Of a stretch of DNA of 7,077 nt, positions 1-6,297 are shown one piece after another (within the stretch, counting starts at the first letter, position 1; the number at the start of each line of letters is the position of its first letter). Source of the DNA: Pseudanabaena sp. UBA1465 (GTDB lineage: Bacteria; Cyanobacteriota; Cyanobacteriia; Pseudanabaenales; Pseudanabaenaceae). Made by a program: the position numbers and the translations under genes. The notes below the pieces were generated by a model. That model did not search any database and had not been told where the DNA came from. It worked only from the letters and a program-made list of their open reading frames with translations. The stretch lies in NCBI GenBank assembly GCA_002325645.1, contig DCSN01000064.1, positions 1,322 through 8,398 on the forward strand, in the 5' to 3' direction.

Positions 1-154
1 AAAACGACTTATTTAAAAACGACAATAGGCTGCGAGTTATAGCCATATTATGTATAGTGCGATACATTTACAAACTTGATGGAGTCGCTTAAGATCTTAA
101 ATATTCAAATATCAGATTTGATCGCTACATTTAGCTCTTTGTTTCGAGTTTGCG

Positions 155-1963
155 ATGATATCTATTTTTCTAGGTCAAGCAAATAATATGCAAATAAAAA
201 TGCGTTCTAATTTATTTTCGGGGCTAAATATTTCTCAGTTAGGCCTTCCCAGCTTAAACAGAAAATTAGTTGTTACAGCGCTATCTTCTTCATTGCTATT
301 GTTGGTATCTTGCAAAACCGAGCAGCCGAACAATCCAGCGACAGGGACAAATACGGGGATTCAGATCAAGCTTTTATTTGGGAGCGCCCTTGGTGATTTT
401 TGTCAGCAGGCATCGGTTAAATTTAATCAACAAAAGCCAAAGCTTGATAATGGTCAAGAATTTTATATTGCCTGTGAGATTAAAGGTAGTGGTGATGTGG
501 TGGCGGATGTGGTCGCCCAGTCACAGCAGTTTAAAGCGGGAAAATTAGCCGCAGGTGCGCCAGAGTTGCCTGCGATCATTTCCGTGGATGGGGAAATTTA
601 TCAGAATCAATTGATTTTTCAAACCAATCAAATTTTTCCTGGACAAAATTATATTCCTGCGATCGCTGACTCACCCTTAATTGCCAGCAGTCCGATGGTG
701 TTTATGACCTCACCTGAAGTGGCGCAGGGACTGAGCAAGCTGGATGCGCCATTCAAAACCTTTGTCAATGCCAAGGTGCTGAAGGATCTCTCACCCAATG
801 CTGGTGTGATTCCTTTTACCTATGTGCATACTGCACCCACCCGCTCCAACTCAGGACTGCAAAGTTTAGTTGCCCAATATGCGGAAGTATCTGGCAAACG
901 TCCCGAACAGTTGACGGCGGCTGATGTGCAGACCTATCAAAATCAAGTCAAGCAGATCCAAAGCAAAGTTACTCGTTACGGCGTTTCCACCAATGCCCTC
1001 GCCAAGTCGATGGTGACGAATGGGCAGTTTTGGGCAGCGATCGGTTCGGTATATGAGTCTTCGGTGATTACCGCTAACTCCAGTTTACAAGCTGGACAAC
1101 CCCGCTATCAGGCGGTCTATCCTAAATCTACTTTTTCATCGAATATGCGGGCGATCGTGCCGAATGCGCCTTGGATGGATGCCAATAAAAAGGCGGCCGC
1201 TCAAAAGGTTGTCACCTATTTACAATCCAATGAGGCGCAACAAATTCTCACGGAGTTAGGCTTGCGTCCAGGAACTCCAGGGGTGGCTTTAGGGACAAAA
1301 TTTACTGCGGATTTTGGAGTCGATCCACAGGCTAAGTATGATTCCTATCGTCCGCCACAGCCGCAGGTGGTGGAAGCGATGATCAAAAGTTGGCAGGAAC
1401 AAGCGAAAAAGCCATCTTTGGTGGTGGTGGTAATTGATACTTCAGGTTCGATGAAGGGAGCGAGAATTGCGGCGATGCAGAGTACGCTGCAAGCCTATGT
1501 CAATAGCTTGACATCGAAAGATACGATCGCCATGATGGATTTTAATACCGTAATTAATCCGCCTGTGGTGATTGAAGGCACGCCAGAGGGTAAAGCCAAG
1601 GGCTTGCAATATGTGGCTTCGCTGAAGGCGAATGGACAGACTAGGCTTTACGATGCGACCTTGGCTGGGCGAAATTGGTTGCAGCAAAATCTGCGGAAGG
1701 ATGGCATTAATGCGGTGCTAGTGCTGACCGATGGTGCAGATTCGGGTTCATCAATTCAAATCGCGCAATTGCTTGCAGAATTGAAGAAGAGCGGCTTTGA
1801 AACTGAGCAACGAATTTCGGTATTCACCATTGGTTATGGAGACGAGAAAGAGTTTAACCCTAAAGCTTTGCAGGATATCGCTCAGCAAAATGCAGGTTAT
1901 TACACCAAGGGCGAACCTGAAACGATCGCCCGCCTCTTAGCTGATATCCAAGTAGAATTTTAA
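155..1963 (+). CDS. Substrate-binding and VWA domain lipoprotein
   Basis: This predicted lipoprotein joins a periplasmic-binding-protein fold to a von Willebrand A domain. A hydrophobic segment (about residues 38-52) ends in the lipobox LLVSC, so Cys53 would be lipidated and the protein anchored outside the inner membrane. Residues about 68-400 resemble type 2 solute-binding proteins. Markers are PTRSNSG (228-234), SVYES (298-302) and a C-terminal helix with ELGLRPGTPG. Residues about 420-602 form the VWA domain with an intact metal-ion (MIDAS) site: DTSGS 428-432, Thr496 and Asp526 in TDGAD. VWA domains normally bind protein partners through Mg2+, so a protein-protein role is inferred. The ligand is unknown. 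The start is uncertain: ATG at 188 or 200 would give a shorter, more normal signal peptide, and an AGGT at 172-175 sits 12 nt before 188. The next gene begins 30 bp downstream, which suggests an operon. Confidence 0.88.
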   Translation: MISIFLGQANNMQIKMRSNLFSGLNISQLGLPSLNRKLVVTALSSSLLLLVSCKTEQPNNPATGTNTGIQIKLLFGSALGDFCQQASVKFNQQKPKLDNGQEFYIACEIKGSGDVVADVVAQSQQFKAGKLAAGAPELPAIISVDGEIYQNQLIFQTNQIFPGQNYIPAIADSPLIASSPMVFMTSPEVAQGLSKLDAPFKTFVNAKVLKDLSPNAGVIPFTYVHTAPTRSNSGLQSLVAQYAEVSGKRPEQLTAADVQTYQNQVKQIQSKVTRYGVSTNALAKSMVTNGQFWAAIGSVYESSVITANSSLQAGQPRYQAVYPKSTFSSNMRAIVPNAPWMDANKKAAAQKVVTYLQSNEAQQILTELGLRPGTPGVALGTKFTADFGVDPQAKYDSYRPPQPQVVEAMIKSWQEQAKKPSLVVVVIDTSGSMKGARIAAMQSTLQAYVNSLTSKDTIAMMDFNTVINPPVVIEGTPEGKAKGLQYVASLKANGQTRLYDATLAGRNWLQQNLRKDGINAVLVLTDGADSGSSIQIAQLLAELKKSGFETEQRISVFTIGYGDEKEFNPKALQDIAQQNAGYYTKGEPETIARLLADIQVEF

Positions 1964-1993
1964 CGGATCTTTAATAATGGATCTTTCTCAAGT

Positions 1994-2716
1994 ATGAAAC
2001 TAGCCAATCCTCTCTATTATCCCTTAGCCGTTGCTGCTGGCGGTGTTGTGTTGGTGCTAACTGTGCGCTTTGCTAATGCGCCGATCGCTCTAGCATTGCC
2101 GATTTCGGCAGCGATCGCCACTGGGGGCGCGGTCTTTCTCAAACGCAATGAGCCTGAATCTTTAGGAATTGGTGATCCCGAACTGGAATTAGAAATTATT
2201 GCGGTCAAGCAACAGGCGAGCGTGCTGGCTCAGCAGGCGCTAGTACTAAGGGTAGAATCGGGCAAACTGCTCGTTGAAGCCGATCAGATGGATTTGTTAG
2301 TGGCGGTGCAGTATGCCTGCGATCGCGCTTCCGAATTTCCGAGCAAAATAGATTTACTTGTTCAAAAGTTAAAGGGAGGGAATGCGCTGTTATCAATTCA
2401 AGATTTGGAACAGCAGCTAATGCAGGTCAAGCAAAAGCTTCGCAATAGTACGGGAATTGCCGCAACGCAATTGCAGGAACTAGCGACAAGCTTGCAGCGC
2501 AATATCGATCTGGTGCGTGGCGGTGAGAGTGCGCGGCAAGCACAGGTCGCCAGTTTAGCGACTTTGATTGTGGATGCGTCTGGGGTATTGCAAGCATTGC
2601 AAAATAAATTGCGCGTAGTCAACCTGACAGATTTGCAGCAAACCGCCGAACTGCGATCGCTGACCGATGAGTTAAGTTGTTTTCAAGAAAATGCCGAACT
2701 GTTACTAGCTAAGTAA
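1994..2716 (+). CDS. Two-TM protein with long helical cytoplasmic tail, function unknown
   Basis: I do not recognise a named family. The N-terminus has two closely spaced hydrophobic segments (about residues 9-25 and 29-49) separated by a short turn with an Arg, followed by KRNEPE. This predicts a membrane hairpin. Residues about 62-240 are rich in Gln, Leu, Ala, Glu and Lys and almost free of Pro and Gly, as in long amphipathic helices or coiled coils (for example 135-170 and 195-238). By topology the tail is probably cytoplasmic. The gene lies 30 bp after the VWA lipoprotein gene with no terminator between, so it is probably its co-transcribed partner. The shape loosely recalls XpaC-type proteins that accompany TelA in toxic-anion-resistance loci, but no sequence motif confirms this. 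Several HIP1 sites lie inside the gene, so it looks native. No strong Shine-Dalgarno is seen; the spacer contains GGATCTTT twice (1965-1972 and 1979-1986). Confidence 0.75.
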   Translation: MKLANPLYYPLAVAAGGVVLVLTVRFANAPIALALPISAAIATGGAVFLKRNEPESLGIGDPELELEIIAVKQQASVLAQQALVLRVESGKLLVEADQMDLLVAVQYACDRASEFPSKIDLLVQKLKGGNALLSIQDLEQQLMQVKQKLRNSTGIAATQLQELATSLQRNIDLVRGGESARQAQVASLATLIVDASGVLQALQNKLRVVNLTDLQQTAELRSLTDELSCFQENAELLLAK

Positions 2717-2718
2717 TC

Positions 2719-2810
2719 GATCCCCCTTTACCAGAGATCCCCCCCAGCCCCCCTTGTAAAGGGGGGAGAATTTTCTTCTTCCCCCTTTTTAAGGGGGATT
2801 GAGGGGGATC
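2719..2810. repeat. C/G-run palindromic repeat with cloverleaf potential
   Basis: The element is delimited by perfect inverted arms GATCCCCC (2719-2726) and GGGGGATC (2803-2810). Two hairpins lie inside: CCCCCCTT/AAGGGGGG (2748-2755 with 2759-2766, 3-nt loop) and CCCCCTT/AAGGGGG (2781-2787 with 2791-2797, 3-nt loop). A second GATCCCCC-like run (2736-2745) can also pair with the right side, giving alternative folds. Elements of this style are common between cyanobacterial genes, so this is probably a dispersed, non-coding, MITE-like repeat. It begins 2 bp after a stop codon and may weaken read-through into the next gene or stabilise the upstream mRNA 3' end. Confidence 0.8.
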
Positions 2811-2845
2811 AAAACCTTAAAACGTAGAAAGGAATTCAAAACAAT

Positions 2846-4000
2846 ATGTCAACCACTTTTAGTCCGAAGAACCCTCAATTTATTCCCCTCACTCCTGCCC
2901 AAAAGCAAAAGAATCTATTTATTTCCTTGGGAATTAGTATTTTTTCTGTAGCTTTAGCGATCGCGCCGATTCCTGGACTCAGCCAAAAGATCGTCGTGGT
3001 CACAGGTACAGAATTACAAGAACCCTTGCAAGCATTACAAGAGAAATTTAAACAAACCCATCCCAATATTCAATTAGAACTGAAATTCCAAGGTTCTCAA
3101 GATATCGTCAATCGCTATATCGATAATAAAAATGACTTTAATCCCACAGTTCTCATTCCTGCTAATGCCGAAAGTTTAAAGGAATTACAAACGCGCTGGC
3201 AATCACAGAATGGCGGTGATGCTTTTTACGAACAACCGAAAGCGATCGCCAAAACCATGCTCGTAGGCATCTCATGGGCCGAGCGCGGCAAAGTGCTATT
3301 TCCCAATGGTACTTTTGATTGGAATCGTCTGGAACGGGCGATGCAGTCAGGCAATTGGCAGGCGATCGGTGGCAATCCTAGCTGGGGTAGTTTTGATTTT
3401 GTGACCACCGATCCCACCCGTTCCAACAGTGGGCAGCTTACCCTCGCACTCTGGGCGCAGTCCAAACTCGGCTCAAGCCCCACGGCCGCCAATCTCAATA
3501 ATCCCAACATTACCAATCTATTTGCTGTGGTGAAGCGATCGGTCTATCAGCCGCCATCATCAACCGATACTCTGCTGAAGGAATTTATTACTAGAGGTCC
3601 AAATGATGCGGATGTGGGTATTGTCTATGAAAGCGTGGCGCTCTATCGTTGGCAACAATCGGCAGCTACCCAAGGCAAACCCTACCAAATCTATTACTTC
3701 AGCCCCACGATCGAAACCGTTTCAACGGCGGCGATCGCCAAACGCAACATTGACAATAGCCAAGCTGAAGCGGCGCGTAAATTTATCGATTTTCTCGTTC
3801 AACCCGAACAACAATCGGTATTTGTTCAATATGGATTCCGTCCTGTTGCCAACAATCTCGATTTAAAATCCGTTGCCAATAGCCCTTGGAATCAGAATAT
3901 CCCTGGCGCAGAGGTCAAGCCCAATATCGAAGCGATCGCCTCTCCCAATAATGAAATTCTGACAGAAATCAAACGCCTATGGGAGCGTGCTACAACTTAA
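2846..4000 (+). CDS. Extracellular solute-binding protein, orphan
   Basis: This is a type 2 periplasmic binding protein of 384 residues. A single hydrophobic segment (about residues 24-46) follows an unusually long, Lys/Gln-rich N-region. There is no lipobox Cys and the possible cleavage site after GLSQ is not a clean AxA, so it may be a secreted protein or stay anchored by an uncleaved signal. The mature part opens with KIVVVTGTELQEPLQALQEKF, typical of the first strand and helix of this fold. Ligand-site candidates are DPTRSNSG (189-196), close to the Asp-Pro-x-x-Ser-x-Ser-Gly loops of anion and iron binders, and IVYES (259-263). The same motifs occur in the VWA lipoprotein upstream, which supports paralogy. 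No permease is adjacent, so the ligand cannot be deduced. GAAAGGAA at 2827-2834 is a plausible ribosome site 11-12 nt before the ATG. The last codons and stop lie in the following hairpin. Confidence 0.87.
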   Translation: MSTTFSPKNPQFIPLTPAQKQKNLFISLGISIFSVALAIAPIPGLSQKIVVVTGTELQEPLQALQEKFKQTHPNIQLELKFQGSQDIVNRYIDNKNDFNPTVLIPANAESLKELQTRWQSQNGGDAFYEQPKAIAKTMLVGISWAERGKVLFPNGTFDWNRLERAMQSGNWQAIGGNPSWGSFDFVTTDPTRSNSGQLTLALWAQSKLGSSPTAANLNNPNITNLFAVVKRSVYQPPSSTDTLLKEFITRGPNDADVGIVYESVALYRWQQSAATQGKPYQIYYFSPTIETVSTAAIAKRNIDNSQAEAARKFIDFLVQPEQQSVFVQYGFRPVANNLDLKSVANSPWNQNIPGAEVKPNIEAIASPNNEILTEIKRLWERATT

Positions 4001-4058
4001 AACCGAGATGATCACGCCGCCCGCGTGGCAGGCAGCACGATCATCTCGGTTTTAAGTT
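3994..4058. terminator. Bidirectional terminator-like hairpin
   Basis: A perfect 20-bp inverted repeat (3994-4013 with 4039-4058) encloses a 25-nt GC-rich loop. The stem core starts AACCGAGATGATC and closes into GGTTTT, so each strand has a GC-rich stem followed by a short T run. It lies between two convergent genes, the binding protein (+) and ccmO (-), where a shared terminator is expected. The last Thr codon and TAA of the upstream gene (3995-4000) are inside the left arm. The T tract is only four long, so its efficiency is uncertain. Confidence 0.75.
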
Positions 4059-4074
4059 TACTTATTTGACGAGC

Positions 4075-4821
4075 TTAGCGATCGCCTATGGAAATAGTTT
4101 CCACTTCCGCGATCTCTAAATTCGGTAATTGTACTAACTCTCTCTCTTGTTCTTGTAAAGCAATCATCGGAATATTTACAGGTACTGGTGTCTCAATCCA
4201 ATATTCAGAAGTTGGTAAAGTTTCTTCAAGATCATCAAGGGGACGAGGAATAATCATCAACGTGTGGAATTCGCCAATGCGCTCAGCTTCGTACATCCCT
4301 GCTTCGATCGCGATCGCTACATCCGCCACATTGCCCCGAATAATTGCCGTACATAGCCCTGCGCCAATAGTCTCATAGCCAGCCAAATGTACATCAGCAG
4401 ATTTCAGCATCATATCGGCGGCTCCTACCATGGCAGGAAAACCGCGTGTTTCCAATAGCCCGATCGCCTGATTACTGAGACGACTATATCGCCCATCGGT
4501 TAACTGACTAAGGCGAGTACTAATCGGTAAAATTGCTTCCAAATTTGGGTAAGGACGGGCGATCACAATCGTAGAAACTAATTGACCAAATTCCCTAGCA
4601 GTTTCTGCACCCGCTTCCACAGCCATTCTGACATCTGTAATTCGACCGCGCACGATCGCTGTGCAAAAGCCATTTCCAACTTTTTCATAACCGACTAGTC
4701 GTACCGTCGCCGATTTGAGCATCATGTCAGCCGTGCCGACAATTGCAGGAAAACTAATAGTCGAAACCATTCCCAAAGCGCTTCCTGAGAGATCGATTCT
4801 TTGAGATGTATTACTAGACAT
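4075..4821 (-). CDS. ccmO: Carboxysome shell protein CcmO (tandem BMC)
   Basis: CcmO is a structural component of the beta-carboxysome shell, the protein microcompartment holding Rubisco and carbonic anhydrase. The 248-residue protein contains two bacterial-microcompartment domains, about residues 15-100 and 117-203. Each has the CcmK-like pattern FPA.VG.ADMMLKSA, GYE, and pore-loop sequences KVGNG (47-51) and TIGAG (151-155). It ends in an acidic, Pro/Glu-rich tail (about 207-248), as in other CcmO proteins. Three such tandem proteins are expected to make one pseudo-hexameric tile. CcmP is also tandem but its domains are less CcmK-like, so CcmO is preferred. No other ccm gene is in the window, so this is a satellite copy rather than part of a ccmKLMNO cluster. 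No clear Shine-Dalgarno precedes the ATG. A promoter candidate lies about 65-92 bp upstream. A HIP1 site (4078-4085) overlaps its final codons. Confidence 0.9.
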   Translation of the reverse strand: MSSNTSQRIDLSGSALGMVSTISFPAIVGTADMMLKSATVRLVGYEKVGNGFCTAIVRGRITDVRMAVEAGAETAREFGQLVSTIVIARPYPNLEAILPISTRLSQLTDGRYSRLSNQAIGLLETRGFPAMVGAADMMLKSADVHLAGYETIGAGLCTAIIRGNVADVAIAIEAGMYEAERIGEFHTLMIIPRPLDDLEETLPTSEYWIETPVPVNIPMIALQEQERELVQLPNLEIAEVETISIGDR

Positions 4822-4877
4822 TAGCTAACACTGTGGGAAAAAAATAAAACAAAAGAGAGAAAACATTTTCACGTTCT

Positions 4878-4937
4878 ATATAGCAATTTTAACTGATATA
4901 TAGCGCTTTTCAAGCAAGCGGCGTATATAGGCTATAT
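4878..4937. repeat. Nested imperfect palindrome
   Basis: Outer arms ATATAGC (4878-4884) and GCTATAT (4931-4937) enclose an inner imperfect palindrome. In the inner one TATATA (4897-4902) pairs with TATATA (4924-4929) and CGCTT (4904-4908) pairs with AAGCG (4916-4920). It may be a dispersed cyanobacterial intergenic element or an operator for ccmO. The sequence alone cannot separate these options. Confidence 0.5.
4886..4913 (-). promoter_or_regulatory. Candidate sigma70 promoter of ccmO
   Basis: Read on the minus strand, TTGAAA (4913-4908; five of six matches to TTGACA) is followed after 16 nt by TAAAAT (4891-4886; five of six matches to TATAAT). Transcription would begin near 4879, giving a leader of about 58 nt before the ccmO ATG at 4821. 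The -35 hexamer falls in the loop of the inner palindrome, so a palindrome-binding regulator could compete with RNA polymerase. That regulatory role is inference. Confidence 0.45.
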
Positions 4938-5013
4938 GTTTACATCAAAGTAACGGAATTGGTAGTAGGATTAATGCTAAGTATATATTTTATCTATATA
5001 ACTTTCATGATAA

Positions 5014-5042
5014 TTTACACATAAAGAAATTGAAAATATTTT
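5014..5042 (+). promoter_or_regulatory. Weak candidate rightward promoter
   Basis: TTTACA (5014-5019; five of six matches) is followed after 17 nt by TATTTT (5037-5042; four of six matches). In such AT-rich DNA this may be chance. If real, it would transcribe the tandem repeat and the large hairpin as a leader of about 200 nt ahead of the response-regulator gene, or a short RNA ending at the hairpin. Confidence 0.22.
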
Positions 5043-5074
5043 GCTGAAAAAGCATATACAAAACAATACGTTGT

Positions 5075-5098
5075 TGTAGATCTGTAGATCTGTAGATT
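5075..5098. repeat. Three tandem 8-bp units TGTAGATC/T
   Basis: TGTAGATC occurs at 5075-5082 and 5083-5090, and TGTAGATT at 5091-5098, in perfect head-to-tail order. It could be a short tandem repeat prone to copy-number change or a set of binding sites. A full turn of DNA is about 10.5 bp, so 8-bp spacing does not place the units on one face of the helix. Confidence 0.7.
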
Positions 5099-5114
5099 GT
5101 AAGTACATCGGCAT

Positions 5115-5188
5115 AATTAAAAACCAGATCTAAAACCTGCGGCGCACGCTGCGCCTGCGCCGCAGGTTTTAGGGTTTTATATTTAATT
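5115..5188. terminator. Large hairpin in divergent region, terminator-like
   Basis: A perfect 17-bp stem (5130-5146 with 5156-5172) has a 9-nt loop. The arms extend outward: AAAACC (5120-5125) pairs with GGTTTT (5173-5178) past a 4-nt bulge, and AATTAA (5115-5120) can instead align with TTAATT (5183-5188). The core TGCGCC is duplicated (5150-5155 and 5156-5161), so the left arm can pair in two registers. The T runs after a GC-rich stem resemble an intrinsic terminator, yet both flanking genes start, not end, near here. It may end an unannotated short RNA, act as a leader attenuator, or block divergent read-through. Confidence 0.55.
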
Positions 5189-5222
5189 AAGCCTACATAC
5201 TTAGTATTGATTTTTAAACGCC

Positions 5223-5234
5223 CATGATGTCATG
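5223..5234. promoter_or_regulatory. Short palindrome upstream of REC-GGDEF start
   Basis: CATGA (5223-5227) and TCATG (5230-5234) flank a 2-bp centre and end 11 bp before the ATG. The position suits an operator or an mRNA structure affecting initiation, but a 5-bp arm can arise by chance. Confidence 0.25.
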
Positions 5235-5245
5235 ACAATAGCAAA

Positions 5246-6253
5246 ATGCAAGTGCTTGAAGCCACCCAAAAGAAAGAGTACATCTTGGTTGTAGATGATA
5301 CGCCTCCTAATTTACAACTGCTATTAACCATACTGTCTCGTAAGGGTTATGAAGCAAGTGGCGTAACTGATGGCGCAACAGTATTATCTAATATCCAAAA
5401 GCAAATGCCAGACTTGGTGCTTTTGGATATTAATATGCCTAACATGAATGGGTTTGAAGTCTGTCAGCAGTTAAAGTCAAATAGCCTTACCTGTGATATT
5501 CCCGTTATTTTTATTAGTGCGAGCGATGAAGTTTTAGATAAGGTGCAAGCTTTTGCCGTTGGCGGATTAGACTATATCACTAAGCCTTATCAGGTTGCGG
5601 AAGTCCTAGCGCGAGTAGAGAGTCAACTTACCTTACGCAGATTGCAAAGACAGTTACAAGAACAAAATGAGCGGCTTAAACAGGAAATTCATAGTCGAAT
5701 CATTGCTGAAAATTTGCTTCAAGAGGCAAACGAGAAATTAGAGACATTAGTTAACTTAGATGGTTTAACGCAGTTAGCCAATCGAAGACGTTTTGATGAA
5801 TATCTACAACAGTCATGGCAAAGATTAGCAAGAGATCAACAACCTTTGGCTTTAATCATGTGTGACATTGATTTTTTTAAAAATTACAATGACACCTACG
5901 GTCATGTTGAAGGTGATCATTGTTTACAAAAGGTTTCGCTTGTAATTCAACAAGCAGTCCGTCGTCCTGCGGATTTAGCAGCGCGTTATGGGGGCGAAGA
6001 ATTTGTTTTAGTGTTACCCAATACTGATATTGAGGGGGCGATGCTGGTTGCACAATCGATTGGCAGTAAGTTACTAGATTTGAAAATTCCCCATGAGGAT
6101 TCGGCGGTTAGTCAGTTTGTGACCTTGAGTATGGGCGTAACTTCGTTAATTCCTAAGGTGGACTCACAACCATCGGTGTTGCTAACATCGGCAGACTATG
6201 CGCTGTATCGGGCTAAGGAGTTAGGTCGAAATCAGACCTATCAAATTGGTTGA
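5246..6253 (+). CDS. Response regulator with diguanylate cyclase (REC-GGDEF)
   Basis: This cytoplasmic two-component regulator is predicted to make cyclic di-GMP from two GTP. The receiver domain (about residues 12-128) has the acidic pair Asp17-Asp18, phospho-acceptor Asp61 in LLDINMP, Ser91 and Lys113 in TKPY, all as expected for a working domain. A charged helical linker (about 129-168) probably forms a coiled coil that dimerises and carries the signal. The GGDEF domain (about 169-335) has DGLTQLANRR, DIDFFKNYNDTYGH and the active-site form GGEEF (249-253), so it should be catalytic. RPAD (240-243), five residues before it, is an intact inhibitory RxxD product site. No histidine kinase is adjacent, so it is an orphan regulator. 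The ATG has no clear Shine-Dalgarno. A small palindrome (5223-5234) precedes it. The gene lacks HIP1 sites, unlike most neighbours. This architecture is sometimes called PleD/WspR-like. Confidence 0.93.
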   Translation: MQVLEATQKKEYILVVDDTPPNLQLLLTILSRKGYEASGVTDGATVLSNIQKQMPDLVLLDINMPNMNGFEVCQQLKSNSLTCDIPVIFISASDEVLDKVQAFAVGGLDYITKPYQVAEVLARVESQLTLRRLQRQLQEQNERLKQEIHSRIIAENLLQEANEKLETLVNLDGLTQLANRRRFDEYLQQSWQRLARDQQPLALIMCDIDFFKNYNDTYGHVEGDHCLQKVSLVIQQAVRRPADLAARYGGEEFVLVLPNTDIEGAMLVAQSIGSKLLDLKIPHEDSAVSQFVTLSMGVTSLIPKVDSQPSVLLTSADYALYRAKELGRNQTYQIG

Positions 6254-6297
6254 AACTCGAATCAAGGTGGCGCGATGCTCTGCCTTGATTCGAGTTT
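6253..6297. terminator. Bidirectional terminator spanning two stop codons
   Basis: A perfect 15-bp inverted repeat (6253-6267 with 6283-6297) starts AAACTCGAATC and closes into GAGTTTT. Inside it, two wobble pairs and one GC pair could extend the stem. The left arm starts at the last base of the regulator's TGA stop (6251-6253), and the right arm touches the first base of the ATPase gene's stop (6297-6299 on the minus strand). It serves both convergent genes. T runs of three to four make it a modest terminator by bacterial rules. Confidence 0.72.

Larger units (their letters stand above)
4822..5245. other. Divergent AT-rich intergenic region
   Basis: These 424 bp separate the divergent ccmO and response-regulator genes and are strongly AT-rich. 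I see no convincing protein gene. The longest tidy start is a 16-codon ORF at 4974, too short to support. The region holds a ccmO promoter candidate within a nested palindrome (4878-4937), a weaker rightward promoter candidate (5014-5042), a three-unit tandem repeat (5075-5098), a large hairpin (5115-5188) and a small palindrome just before the downstream start (5223-5234). No HIP1 site occurs here. Confidence 0.8.

Noticed and set aside
1..23. Direct repeat AAAACGAC at 1-8 and 16-23
   Set aside because: Only two short copies at the window edge, and the flanking sequence is unseen, so no repeat array or site can be claimed.
76..103. Possible promoter TTGATG, 16 nt, TAAATA before the VWA lipoprotein gene
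   Set aside because: The -10 matches the consensus at only three of six positions, and the AT-rich context makes such pairs common.
1442..1687. Minus-strand open frame inside the VWA domain, and similar antisense frames elsewhere
   Set aside because: These lie fully within strongly supported genes, have unlikely compositions and show no domain features; they are shadow frames.
1965..1986. GGATCTTT repeated twice between the first two genes
   Set aside because: Two 8-bp copies in a 30-bp spacer may be a small local duplication; nothing indicates a binding site.
2719..2810. CRISPR-like or riboswitch reading of the C/G-run region
   Set aside because: There are no regularly spaced identical repeats with unique spacers, and no known riboswitch core; the inverted-repeat layout fits a dispersed palindromic element better.
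4974..5024. 16-codon ORF with a nearby AGGA
   Set aside because: Too short, in very AT-rich DNA, with an SD-like AGGA only 3 nt from the ATG. It could not be told from chance.
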